A stretch of 64,000 bases of DNA, from assembly GCF_949628265.1 (NCBI RefSeq), contig NC_088790.1:15938545-16002544 (forward strand). Direction: 5' to 3'. Source of the stretch: Cloeon dipterum (lineage: Eukaryota; Arthropoda; Insecta; Ephemeroptera; Baetidae). The translations under genes were made by a program, and so were the position numbers. This document shows, piece by piece, positions 13,687-26,580 of the stretch. How positions within the stretch are numbered: position 1 is the stretch's first letter; each line of letters begins with the position of its first letter. Below the pieces are notes generated by a model, which searched no databases, had not been told where the DNA came from, and was given only the letters and a program-made list of their open reading frames with translations.

Positions 13687-16180
13687 GAAAAAATCGGTCC
13701 GCGCGTCGCGTGAGGAGGGGGTGGTTTGCGTGTGTCAGACTCGGGGGTGTCGGCGACACTAAATCGCACCGCCAAATCGGTTAACCCTGCCTCCGCGCGT
13801 GCTGAGCGCGCTTCCCCTGCGGCAATTACACGCCGATGATTGTTTCTAATGTGACAAATTGCGGGGGTGCGACACACGCGACCCACACCCCGGCTTTGTT
13901 TGTTGCAACACATGCTAAATTTGTTTGAGGGTAAATAATGCTCGAGTACGTACATCCATATCGCCGGCCGCCCATCATGTGTCACGCACTCTCTTTTATT
14001 AACGTGTTTGCTCTCTTTCTCAAACTCACCGGACAATCAATCTTAACGATATTTTAAATAAAAGATCATACAATTAGATGGTGCTTGGAAAAATCCGAAC
14101 TTGCTTTTAATTGGTGAGTTAATTTCAATATTACATACATTAATTCTTTAAAAATATTCAATTATTTTTGTGAACATGTGTGTTTTTTATATCTGGTGCA
14201 AAATGCTTTGGGCAGAATAATATTTATTAAATTGATATTAATTGCTGATTTTTTTGTAGCTCTACAATATTTTTAACAAATTTATTCAGAAATTTCTGGC
14301 TCAATTGTGATTTTGGCCGCTGGTAGAACAGAACATTTTTGTAGAAATACGGAAAAATGAACAGCTCAAAATACACAGGGCAGCTGTATTTAATATCAAC
14401 TGAAAAACATGGCTATCTCGAGTGCATATCTGTCTTCATTGGCATCTACTAATAGTAAAACGTTTCTTCATCTATATATCGCAAAAATGGTCCGATTTTT
14501 TTTTTAAATTTTTACAACCGAAATTTTTCTCTTTGCTGTAACAAAATGGTATATTTATGCATAATGACGTCATTTGGATGGATCTATAGAACAAAACAGA
14601 TGAAAAAATTTTATATTTAGATGAAAATTGTTAAAAAAAGGTAATTTAGACTAATTTAATTTTTATTATAATAAATTAGCACTAGTGGTGTGCAATACCG
14701 ATTATCGATTTGTTTTTGGACAATCAAATTAGCACAAATAAATAAATAATCTGATGCAAGGTGCAAATACGTCTTTTTGAAATCCCACTTTATTATTTTG
14801 AAAATTTTACTTCATCCAGAAAACCCCGGTTTGATTCAAAGAGAGAAAAATCTCGCAACATTCACCAATCAGAGGTAAAGGCTCTTTTTTGGGGCTAATA
14901 TCTAGCAGAAATTCTCGACTCGGCAAAGGCGAACGAAGCAGAGATTGATATTTCCGCTGCGATGGTGCGGGCAAAAAGCCGAGCTGCTCCATTGTCCAGG
15001 CAAAAAGTGGTGATGCGCGCAATTGTTGATTCGGTGCCTCTGCTATATGGTGCTGTGGCGGCGAGAGAGAATGACGAGAGACAGAGCGGACCGCCGGCTG
15101 GACAACAAAGGCCGCTTTTGCTGCACGTGATGTGTGCGGAAAAAGCCCCTGGGATGAGCAGCCGAATCAGCCCGGCCGCGAATAAAAGCGCCAGAGTCAA
15201 CATTAGGGATTTACTCAATTAAAGCGTGTCGCTCCCCCTCATCACACTCTCTCTCTATTTGGCAAAGTAATGGCGGCATTACTAGCTCATCATTTCCCAG
15301 CGGACCGCACCATTCTTTTGCCGCTCAGGCATTTCTTCTCTCTGCTTCTCTTCCACCTCCTTTTTCATCTTTTCTCTCTCAGCATATATGCACACCCAGA
15401 GTGAGGGAGTGAGTGAGAGCACCGCAAACTACAAAGCAGCAGAGTGACGCAGCTCTGAAAGGGTTGAAAGCTGCGCGCCGTCGTTTTCATCCAAGAAAGT
15501 GCACACGCCGGAACATGTGAGTGTATATGTGTGTGTGTGCGAACGAGCGAGCGAGTTGCTAGCCCAGCAGCCAATCTTTGATCCGGCACAAGCGACTTTT
15601 TGCGTACGTGCACACAACTTGACAGTTTCAATGGGGAAAGGAGCAAAAAGCTGTGCGAGGATCGCACGGCTCTAAACTCAAAAAGGCTTAGATAATCAAA
15701 GTTATCACTTGCAGCAACAAAAGTGGTGTGTTTTATGGGTAATTGGGTAATACGGTAAATTTGAGCACTTCATGTTTACTCATGAAAAAATGATGAATAT
15801 ATACTTAAATTTAAAACTCTTCAAAGTGCAACTATCGAAACAGGACCAAACTACAATAAAAATTCATAATTTGGCAATTTTCTCAAAAATTTTTAGCACT
15901 TAGCCATATTTAGAGGATAAGATTATTTTGATTGCTCTTGAGTTCATTGTGGGGAAACTCCTCTGGAAGAATTAATATGGTAAGATTTAAAATTGGGAGA
16001 AATTTGAAAATACAGCTAGTTTTTTATATTTTTTATTTTTGCGTTAAGATTAGTTTGTGCAAAAAATGGGCTGCTGCAAAAACCCCTTTCGGGTCCTTTT
16101 CAGGCTTGTTTTGCGTGGAGGGGTCACTTTGTGCGCTTTCACTCGCCCCGAAAGCCAAGGGACCTCTCCAATCTCACATG

Positions 16181-16266
16181 ACACTCTCTTTCACTCCCGG
16201 GCAGGGGACAAGAATTCGCGCAAAATTAGCTGATCCGACAATTACTTTGAAAAGTGAAAGCCGCAC
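16181..16266 (+). repeat. Duplicated non-coding block, copy B
   Basis: Direct-orientation partner of 13590-13686, 2.6 kb away. Similarity begins in the CT-rich lead-in and stops soon after AGCCG. No terminal repeats or target-site duplications are obvious at the edges, so this does not look like a recent transposon insertion. Confidence 0.8.
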
Positions 16267-19200
16267 AAGCACACAAGCTTCGTTTGCAATTCTCCTAAAG
16301 AATCAAATTGGTTCCAACTTTTACAGCAAACTGCATTAGAATAATTACAATTTCGAACTTAACAAAACTTCCACGGCAAAATATGAGATTTGAAAATTTC
16401 TTTATGGTGCAGAGTTGCGGAAATATCATTTCGAGACTCTTTTCGTCCCAAGCGAGTTTGGCGGAGGAAACTGTATGTGTGTGGGTATTGAAAGAGGCTG
16501 AACAAAGAGGGTCAGAGGAGGCTCTTATATGCAGTGATATGAAAGACAAAATTTCCAGAGGCGCATTCGCATTGCAAAGGATGAAACAGAAAAGGTTGCA
16601 TTACATTTGCGGCGTTCGGCGGCTTTTCTTTTTGTTTGTTGACTTTCTTGATGACACTGCCGTAGGGCCGAAGGGACTCGCACACGTGCAAATAGAGAGC
16701 GAGAGGTGAATGCAAATCCCTCGCCTCATACACGTAATGCATATTACCGCTTTTCGGTTCAAAGGCTTGCTTTTTGCTTTTGTCGGTGTTGTTTCTTTTC
16801 ATTACGTCACCTGAGGGCAGAGGCGCCGATCTTTGATTCTGCTGCGCCGTTGTAATTAAAAAGCAGCCAGACACCGAATTAATTATGAAAAATTCACTTT
16901 TGCTCCGCTGCTGCGAGACAAAACTGCGCTATACTGCGGTTTTGAATGCGGTACTCTGCAAACTCGCGTTCAATAGGTTTAACAGACTGTTAGAAAATTA
17001 ATTGCGAGAGCATACCTCGCTAATTAACGTATAGAACTATCTTGAACAAGGTGACATATCCGATTGACTTTGACTGTGTAAAAAGATCACCAGAATTTTG
17101 TTCTAGAAATTAAATAGGCTTCTTAATTTACTTGCTGATATAGTTTGCACTTGGGAAATTCAGTCGATGGAATTGGAACTTCAAAGATCCCAAGAGCAGA
17201 TAGAAGGAAGGCAGATTTAAAACAATGATTTTCTTAAAATATTCAAGTTTCAGGCCAAAAACAATTTGCACCGACTAATTTTGACAGATAAAATACGTTT
17301 CAATATCGCAAAAAAAGACAGACAAAAATCTAACATCGATGCAAAAATATTGATTTCTTGAAAGACGTAGATTTGTTTGCTACAGTAAAGTCTTGAAATT
17401 AAATGAAATACTCTCTGATCCTTGCTATTTTAGCCCTCCAAACGGAATTAGACAAGCACAACTTTTAATGAAGAAACAAGCTCATAAGGAAAATATGAAT
17501 TTAATATAAAAGCTGCTTAAGTGAAACAAATGTTTTGTTTGCTTCTCAAAATTTCAAGTTTTCATCTTTTTAAACATATAAAAAAGTATAATTTAGTTTC
17601 AAAGTTATAGTTACCCACCAAATTAGAATTTTTGGCAGTGAATTCCGCGCTGAGTTTGATGAACCATTTCGTAGTTTCATCTCTAAATTTCCTTAATTTG
17701 AAAACACAAACAGATGAAACATTTCACTGTTTCCATTTTCCCTCTTTTCTAGTGAACCACATCAATTCAAAAATCCGTTTTAACAAAATGATTTTTTTAA
17801 TATTTTATATCAAAATTATGAACAAAACTCATGGCTCATAACTCATAAATATTTGAAGTTGACTCTCTTTGTTTTCAGAGCAAAACGAGCGCCCCTATCC
17901 TTCTTTCTTTCCACATAATTGGCAGCAGTGATTGTAAAATTTTCATGCTCTCTTTTGAATATTCGCATGTGTAACGCCACAAAGGTATAAATGTAAAACA
18001 GCGACAAAAGAGAGCTGTTCCCACCTGGCAAACAAGAGGAAGAAGGAAAATCGATGCCAACTCACAAAAAGCGGTAGAAAATCACAAAGCGAAAACACAA
18101 AACCCGAGCAGCATTGTGAGAGCGAGCGATATATCCACTCGTCATTTGTGTGTATAAAATAAATAAATAAATAAGGGGTCGAAGAGGCGGAATGACAAAA
18201 TAATTGGCCTAACAAGGGAGAAACCTGTGCGCTGATTGAAATAGTCGAGGAAATCAGTAGTTGTTGTTGTTGTTATTGCGGCCAATATCGGCGGGTAATG
18301 GGTTTAGGGCACGGAATCTGATGGGCGGGGGTGGACGTGAGCGCGGGGGTGAGTCGATCGAGCAGAGGGTGCCAAGTGCCGCGCCGAGACCAGCAGAGAG
18401 AACATATCGGCGAGGCGGTGAAAGCCCTTTCATGTATGTATGTACGTTATGTGTGCCCGAGCATTGATTTCTTCGCGACGACGGGCACCCCTCCCACCCC
18501 CGAGCCACCCCCAATTTCGAGTGTTTGCTCTTCATCTGTGTAATCTCGCTCTGCAGCGTGATGAGAGCAGAGTGAGCAGATGATCGAGTTTCCGTCTCCC
18601 CAATGCTGATAGAGCGCTTAACATTTCCGCTAAGAACATGATCAATATAATGTATGTGTATGAGTTGGTAATTTACACTTTTAAGAGTGCAACTACCCCG
18701 TTTGATGGATGTTGGAAATTAGAAGTACCAAAGTTTATTTAAGTAAATAAAGAACCAGACTTTCTTACACCCCTCACCGGATATTTATCATTCTAAGTTT
18801 AACTATGTCAGTCTTAACTTTTATTTCCCTTTAATTCCATTTTTAGTGAAAAGTGTTTTTAATTATTAGAAGATTTACAGTTTTGATTTATTTAAGTAAT
18901 TTTCTAAAAAAAAGCTAAATTAGAATCAACGGGTTGAAATGTTTTTCAACGTTACATTTTATTAATTTTGGAAATTTTAAATAGGAAATAAAACCACTAG
19001 ACGGAATGATAATTTTCCAAAATATAGTACAATAATTAGTATATTGGTGAGTGTGGGTTAAATTTGAATTTTTAACTTTCTATTTTATAACTTTTTTTCT
19101 AAATTTGTAGGGACGAGTTGCGTTTTAGGGATATAAGAAAAAAATCCCACCCATTTAAAAATTGTGTAAACATGAAAGTAGCAAAAATTTGAAAAGTTTA

Positions 19201-19323
19201 AGAAAAAGGAAAATAAAAAGAAAATTTAATTTGACTGGGTTATAGTAAATGTGATATATTAATAGAAGAATTGTTTTTTTCTCAACGTTCTCAAACTAGG
19301 ACAGCAGCTGTTTCAAACCATAT

Positions 19324-19364
19324 ATTTTGTTTTGCAGGTAAATTATAGACCTGCAAAACAAAAT
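19324..19364. repeat. Perfect inverted repeat, 16-bp stem, 9-nt loop
   Basis: ATTTTGTTTTGCAGGT at 19324-19339 is exactly reverse-complementary to 19349-19364, separated by nine bases. On the + strand the left arm also reads as a poor 3' splice-like TTTTGCAG. It could be a cruciform or RNA hairpin, or the remnant of a small inverted-repeat element. Confidence 0.9.
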
Positions 19365-19760
19365 CCTCACAATTTTTTCAGGTGCTGACGGGATTTTTAC
19401 CAATGAAAAAATTACACTGCAAAATGGTCGGTAATATCGAAACCGGTATTAAAATCACCTTTAGTGTTCAAAGCCTCTATCTGGTGGCACCATCGATTTT
19501 AATGCACTTTTCCACCGCGATTTCAGACTCAGTTCTTACGCTTTGCATTCTACTCTTGCAATGATTTACCTTTGATATCCTTTAAACAAAAATCAGTTTA
19601 TCCAATCTTGGTAGAAACGTCAGCAAAAGTATTTAAAAAAAATACGTTTCTATGGCGATTGGCTGAACTGATTTTTGTTTCCAGCGCAAAAAATAAATCT
19701 TTTCGATTGCAGAATGAACAGCGGTAGAATTGAGACCTAAAAATTAAAGCATCATAAGTA

Positions 19761-19801
19761 GCGATCATAAGGCAGCATAAAATATTATGCCTTATAATCG
19801 C
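19761..19801. repeat. Imperfect long hairpin
   Basis: GCGATCATAAG at 19761-19771 pairs with CTTATAATCGC at 19791-19801 with one mismatch. The inner GCATAA (19775-19780) pairs with TTATGC (19785-19790) across a 4-base loop. The stem has about 17 pairs with one 3-nt bulge. It lies 400 bp from the 19.3-kb hairpin. Confidence 0.75.
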
Positions 19802-20280
19802 AAGTATACAATGGTACCATCTGTTGGTGGTTTCAAACACTAATAGTAAGGGCTTACAAAAATGGTGAATTTTCTATAGCAGCTGACTTTGTTATTCATT
19901 GTGCGCACTGCGTTTAAAACATAGCATAAAAATATTGATTTTTTGGTTAGGTGGATACAGCCTTTTTTATCTTTGCCATCTTTAAAAAAAATTAACAGAA
20001 AAATATATTTTAAAAATATAATATATTTTTAAGTTGATAATAATAATCTTTATTGACTTCTGGCGAGGTCATATACATCAGATATGTTACATTCTAATAA
20101 TATGCCCCCCAATTGCAATGCACACACAATATTTAGCTCGATTGAGAAGACACTGGTGGAATTGACGCAACTTGCAATTTAGAAACCACATTCCATTTTC
20201 TCTGTATAATAATTTTTTTAAAGGCATTACATCAAAAGTCAAAAAATTTGAAAGAGATGTGCCCTTGGCAACATGCATAA

Positions 20281-22800
20281 TGGAAAGGGCAGAAATTCGC
20301 ATGAAAGGTCAGTGTCTGGCACGTCTATGAATCCAGATAAGATAACGACGGTCCGTCTCAGCACTCTCAGCTACCGAGATGGAAACGTGAAAAATTAAGG
20401 AGCCAGCTTTTTGAGTCGCAGATGCGACGAGATAAAATTTGATTGTGCATGATGGAATTTCGCTCGTGTGTCCGTCCATTGAGCGCGCGCGGAGGGAAGC
20501 GAAAAGTGTTTTCCGCCGCTTTTCGTCCCCGGCTGCAATATTATTATTCGCGCGAAGTGCCGCAAACCGAAAGAGCCGAGAGATGTTATCGGCGGCGGCG
20601 GCGCGCTCGGCGGCCATGAAAGAAGAAAGCTGCTTGGTTTGCAACACAGGAAATAAAGATAGAGCAGCACTCGCTGTGATTAACCCTGTGAGAGCAAATG
20701 CTGTCCGGCCGGCCTCAAGTGCCGTTGGCCGATCCATCCATTTTTAATCAGCGCAGATGGTCCTCCGAGATCAAACAACAAAAACTCTTTTTCCGCGCGA
20801 TGGCGCCACTTTTGTGCTGTGCAAAAGGGAAGAGGAGTCGAGAGATGTGCTCCTCCTTTTCGCAGATTGCCTAGCAAATGATCAGGAATATTGAAGTGTG
20901 CCTAAGCCTTAACAGCAGGAATTTGATTACCTTTGTCTATTGGTAATTCCTTAAATATGCTCAATTCTCAGTTTTTAAAATTATTATAAATCATCTAAAA
21001 CTATCTCTAAATTATCGACCTTTATATTTGAAGGGATTATTTTTAAATTTAAGGCGGTTAAAATCGAAAATTCGAGCGTCTACAACGTCTCTATTTTTCC
21101 AAGAGGAAGTTGAAGGGTAAGAACCCGCCCCTTAAACCTTTCAGTTGGTCAGGGAAGGTCGAGACGGTGTACAATTATGATGGTTAATAACCGAGATTTG
21201 GACACGAAAATGTATGCGAAACACGAAAAAAATTGAAAAAAGAATTACTTCGAGTTTTCAAGAGGAATGAAAACTCTCTCACTCTGAAGTTACACTTAAT
21301 TTCAGCATGTCATGGCCATCTTGGGACAACATGTAAGCACATTTCATAATCCCCAACATCCTGAGAACCATTTTTTAAATTTTAATTAGAAACCTTTGAC
21401 CTTTGACCTTTAATTTGGAACTATTTCAATCGAGTTCGGTGACAGAAATCCATAGCATATCATATTTTTTCAAAGTATGCACAATGGGAAAATTATTCTA
21501 AAATAAAATAAATTCAATACAAACTCAACTGAAAATAATTTTAAATAAAACTGTTATTTTTCAATCTTGAACAAAATATTACGCCAAAAACTATCATATC
21601 AACTGAGCATACTTTTGCATTTTCCCCACCCTGAAACTGAAAGAGAGACAAATTAGAAGTATTGAAAAAAGAAAAATTAAGCATGGATTTTTCCTAATAA
21701 ACATTGATCAACTTGGGCACCACTTCAACCAAATTTAATTTATTTCATAACCGCAATATTTTAAAAACTGGATTTAGAAATTCATCCAGATTTTGCAAAA
21801 TAAAATAAATGACCAGTGGGAAAGTACAGTTGAAATCAACGTAAATTCTTAAAAATTATAAAACTGCATTGCTTAAAAAAGGAGGAATGAAAAATTAAAA
21901 AAACTGAAGCCTCATAATGTTAAGAGACATTCTTTTCAACATTTCCGGTTGCGAAAGCGAGAAATATATAATATGTCCTGCGGCTGTTGGCGCAGCAGTT
22001 TGCTTAATTTGACTTGGCGAGCGCACCGCGCACAACGAAGCAGTGTCGGATTAGCGGCTCGAGTGCACAATTAAAAGCGACATTTTTGCAGGGCGCGCAG
22101 AGTGCACGCGCGAGAGAGACAACAAAAGCTGCTCGACTCGGCGAACAAACAAATTGCGGGGAGCGAGCGAGCAGGCGAGTGCGTGCGCTGTGCAATCGTA
22201 AAAATAACTTGCACCCAATTATATTTTCCGGGGCATTTTCCTGGGGAGGCTGCGAGAGCTGCGGCAATTGTGAAAAATGGCGATGCGCGCGCCTTGAGCA
22301 GCCACTGCTGCTGCTGCTGGAGAGAGAGAGAGAGATGCTCTCGAGAAATATCTGGGCTGGAAGCAAAAAAGCCGCTGATGATGTCGACGACGGCGAACGA
22401 CGAGAAAAGCAGAGAGAATTGCGGTGGCCGCACACACCGCTGACGAGGGCTGAGGCTCTGAGGGTGCTCGACGCGACTGCGAAAAAAGAAATGCCCTTGT
22501 GGATGTCATCCGACCAACCCGAGCCCGTCTTTCCTGATGAATGAATCCGCGAGAGCAGAGCGCGGCCCACTGATGACGTGCGCCCTGCAAAAAGAGGTTG
22601 CTCTGAAAGAAAGGCACGCTTCTTTTGCCCGCAGGACATCCGGTGGTGAGCCATAAGCCAGGGCAAACGCACCCTCCAGCCAGCACGCACCGCGCGCTCG
22701 ATCACGGACCAAATGAGCGAGCGCTGCCCCGTTGCGCGTGACGAATTGCCGCAATTATTCATACGCTCTTCATTGTCTCCCTGCAGCTCTTTCTCTCCTT
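20281..22800. other. Gene-poor DNA with two GC-rich islands
   Basis: Islands lie at about 20290-20890 and 21960-22790. The second holds long overlapping frames on both strands (minus 22004-22804, plus 22014-22544); both lack domains and show the Ser/Arg-rich composition typical of random translation of CpG-rich DNA. The DNA between 20890 and 21960 is AT-rich. Confidence 0.55.
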
Positions 22801-25800
22801 TCAATTATGATATTTCGCATTGTTTTCCATATTTTTTTTCTAAATGATGAAAAATTAATGAGGTGCTGGTTAGTAGAAGATAATGCTCAAAGCTTGGGAC
22901 TTCTTGTGAGTTTTGTATTTGAATTATGTGTGTGCAAAATGACATGTGAAAATACTCTTGTTAATAAATATGTAGTATTTTAATGCAGAGATTAAATTAA
23001 AAAGAAAAAAATGGAAGCACAGCTTTTGTTTGCGATTGTTCATAGGGATTTTAGACGACAGACTATTTTTTTTGAGCGTCCAATCGTTCCGGGACAATCA
23101 AATAAGCAGGAATTGCTCAATTATAGGACATGTGAACCATACTTAAAAGCTTCTAAAACTACCAATGCTATATAAAATCGTCTTAAACGCGTCTAAAAAC
23201 AGTCAAACTCAATCTTAATTGTCTTATAGTCCATGTGCAAAATCACTGATTTAGAAAATATACATATTTCCATAGGTCCTGATTCATAAGGTCTAAGCAT
23301 TAGGCTAAACGCATAGTAATTTTTACAAGATTGAAAAGGGTTCAAGGAATTTTCAAAAGGTTTATTGGAAAAATCCGAAAAATTAATTAATAAAAAATAG
23401 CTTAATTAACGAGAACTCAGGTGAATTCAAACTAACTAAACTGAACTGACTACTGATTTTACCCTCAGTTTCCAATTTAAAACAAATACATCTTTTGATG
23501 TATTTACATTCGAAAAACATCTTTGTCTCTAATATTTCATGGCTTCAATATTTTAAACAAAATTAAACTTCTGCATTAATTTAAAAGTTTTCGCTTTAAA
23601 ATAAATACTTTTACAACCTCCAATCACTAATTGAGGTATTAAGTAATAACAAATTTCTGATACTGGTAATCTTTGAACAACTATTATCTTGAATCTTGCT
23701 CTTCTCCTCCAACAACCGTGAAGTGCTCCACCAGAAAAGCGGTACTGCTGAATTCTTAGCGAAGAGGAAAGGGTTGTCCCGGAAATGGTCGCGTTCTCTT
23801 TTGTCCAGCTGGCTATATGAGCGAGGCGAGCGGGTTTGCCTGCTCCGCTCCGGATCAGAATGAATAGAGCGGGAAAAGAGCTAAAGGTGTTCGCGGCGTG
23901 AAACCCGAGTCGTGCGCATTTCTCCGGCACGCGACATTAACGTAATTACAGACCGCGTCCGGTAACTCTTTAGCAATTGAGCCACGCCGGAAACTATTAC
24001 CACTTTCTTCACAGAACGAAATGAAAAGAGCGGAGCGGGACAGAAAAATTTAGGAGGAAGTAAAAAGAACTGCGGCAGCTGCCGCTCTCGCTTCTCGAAA
24101 AGGTGCGCGCGCGGAAACCGTCGCGCACCCGCGTCTGTTCAATATTTGAAAGAAAAAACCTCTTCGACCTAATCAGATGTCAAACTTAAACTTCATATCT
24201 GCTTTATATGCTCTCTTCTCCCTTCTTAAACAAACATCATCCATAAAAACTTATCAAAAATAAATTTTGAAGTTTTTTTTAAAATATTTCACTTTGGTTT
24301 GTGTTGCACAAGAATGAGAATGCCTTCCTTAATTACTGCAAAAAAATTGAAAGTTATTTTAATTTTAAAAATTTTATTTTTATTTTACCACAATCACTGA
24401 ACAAAAATTGTCGTTAACAAAAGAAACCCTTTTTAAACTTTTTTCACTGGATGTGGACACTACCTCTTGTTTTGTTGACAGCGTGTTTACGGGCGAATGT
24501 GGAAACGCGTCGAGCGCAAATCGCTGCGGGTCCATGGAGGATTAATTAGCGCTTGATTGCGGTCGGCGGGTGCGAAGGTAGACAAATAATTGCTCGGTTT
24601 GATCTCTCCGGGGGCGGGCGGGGGCGGATGACCTCCTGGCGCGATGAAAGAGTGGAGAGCGCCGCTTTGCGCGATCTGCAAGTGCAATTAAGCAAAAAGG
24701 ACGCGAGCGTGCATAAAGCTAGGCATCGGAGAGAGAGAAAGAAACGAAAGCACCGGGGTGGCGAAAGTCGGTTTCGCTTTGATCTCGTGCGACGTGTTCG
24801 ATAATTCGAGTGGCTTATCTGCTTGCATCCGCGCGCGGTCCATTCAATTACGCCGCTGAAAAATAACACGCCTCGCCGCTGAATTATAATTTCGCATTTG
24901 CATTCATCGTTCGAGTATTCCGAGTGATGCTGTGTGCGGATATTTCCCAGCCGAGGGCATATTTATTTGTGTTTTACGTTTGCCGCCCCGTGGGGGTGCG
25001 AGTGGAGAGGGCGCAGGCCAGGTCGCTTGTGTTTTTTTATCTCCCTCGCGTGTTTCTCTCTCATTCTCCTGTTTTCTTCCTTTATATTCTCGTTTTATTT
25101 CCATGCCAGCTCACTTGCCGACTTCAAACAGATAAACCACTTGACGACATTTCTGTCTCTCGCTCTTTCGCTCGGATCCTGTACACACACGCGCGCGTCC
25201 CTCTCCTGCGTGCAATTGGGAGTCTGCGGAATCGTATTCTTTGTTCTCGCGCCGATACATACTAATGAGAAACGCACAGTAAAGAAATGTATGCATGTTG
25301 TTGCCTCTGAATTATGCAATCCGATCCACCCGAGCGTCAGCTCTCCTCTTCCTAACGAGATTTTTCAAGAATATATGAAACTTTCTTTTTCTGAATCAAT
25401 CCAATCGGAAGAATTTTTTGTATTTATGCATCTAAAATTTTGGAGATGAAGTAGAATATTTTGTTAATTCGTTTCCATAAATTTTATTTTGTATAAAAAG
25501 CTCATTTTGGATTTATACAAAGTTCATTATTGTTTGTGCTTCCTTGAACAATATATTTGGCTTGAACTATAAAGTAGGTGAAACCCCTTTTGGCAAGTCT
25601 TCAGATTTATATGAAATTTGGTGGATGTATTGGCCTTCCAGACCTTAGTCAGACCTGAAAATGAAAATTCCAGTCGAAAATTTCAAGAATCGCCTATTTT
25701 ACAGGAGCTTTAAGTTTGCAACTCTTTGAAAAGGTAATTTTACTCGGGATCGGGAGACAGAAGCTTTTTTATTTTTGTTGAAGATAAATAAAAAATTGGA

Positions 25801-26440
25801 AAATTTGTGTCCAAAATTGTCTACTTATTATGCCTATTAACAACCTTCATTTTTAAGGTTAAAAGCTAAATTTTGAGCAAATATTTTTTTAAATCCTGTG
25901 TATAGAAGGGTATAAAAAATAGAAAGATGTTCAATAATGTGATAATGTGCCTCACATAGAGATTAACATAATATATAAAATAATGATTATTCTTTTATTT
26001 TGGTCTCTTTAGAAATATTCTTGACCATAGTTGGAAACACGCGCAATTTTCGCATTATCCAAGTAAAATTTCATTTCTTATAAATTTGCACAGGCCGGTG
26101 TGGTCAAATTTGATCCACAGTGTTTCAGTTCATCGTAATTATTTTATACTTACTTTCGAACTGGTAGATGGAAGTGGAGATCCGCACCTTTCCCCAGAAT
26201 CCTCTAGGAGATGGATTTTTGGTGCGAAATAAACCAAAACCTTTTGTGTTTTGTTGTCGATCCATAGGTCACCAGGAACTCAAATTTGCATATTTAATAA
26301 AGTATTTTCCTGTCCATACAAGCAAATTAGAAAGATTTCTAACTCCACTTAACGTATGTATTAATTTTCAATGCGAATTAAAAAATTCATTAAAATTTAT
26401 CAAATTTTTCTCTGCAATCTTGACAAAAAAAATATCGTTT
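22801..26440. other. Gene-poor DNA upstream of Idh3g
   Basis: Islands lie at about 23700-24140 and 24470-25350; the rest is AT-rich, including the last kilobase before the Idh3g promoter. No product is recognisable in any frame. Confidence 0.55.
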
Positions 26441-26580
26441 TCGTCTCTGAGGAACTTGATTGCAGTTTTCCCCTAGCTCTTCTCCCGCCGTCGATGCTGC
26501 GAGAAGCCTCTCGCGCGCCACCTGTCGTTTTTTCCTCGCACTTCTCAAGCCGATGTCCGTCGACTGAACAAGAATCGACC

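Larger units (their letters stand above)
13001..16950. other. Gene-poor DNA with three large islands
   Basis: GC-rich islands lie at about 13540-14030, 14900-15670 and 16060-16930, with AT-rich DNA between. The first and third each contain a diverged copy of the same ~90-bp sequence (annotated separately). No coding gene is supported. Confidence 0.55.
16951..20280. other. Gene-poor DNA with one island and two hairpins
   Basis: One GC-rich island lies at about 17880-18600, containing an (AAAT)n run at 18157-18175. The rest is AT-rich. Two inverted repeats near 19.3 and 19.8 kb are annotated separately. I see no coding gene. Confidence 0.55.

Noticed and set aside
22004-22804. 266-codon minus-strand open frame
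   Set aside because: It lies in a CpG-rich island with equally long frames in other phases and both strands. The translation is Ser/Arg/Cys-rich without any domain, and no splice-linked exons are visible.
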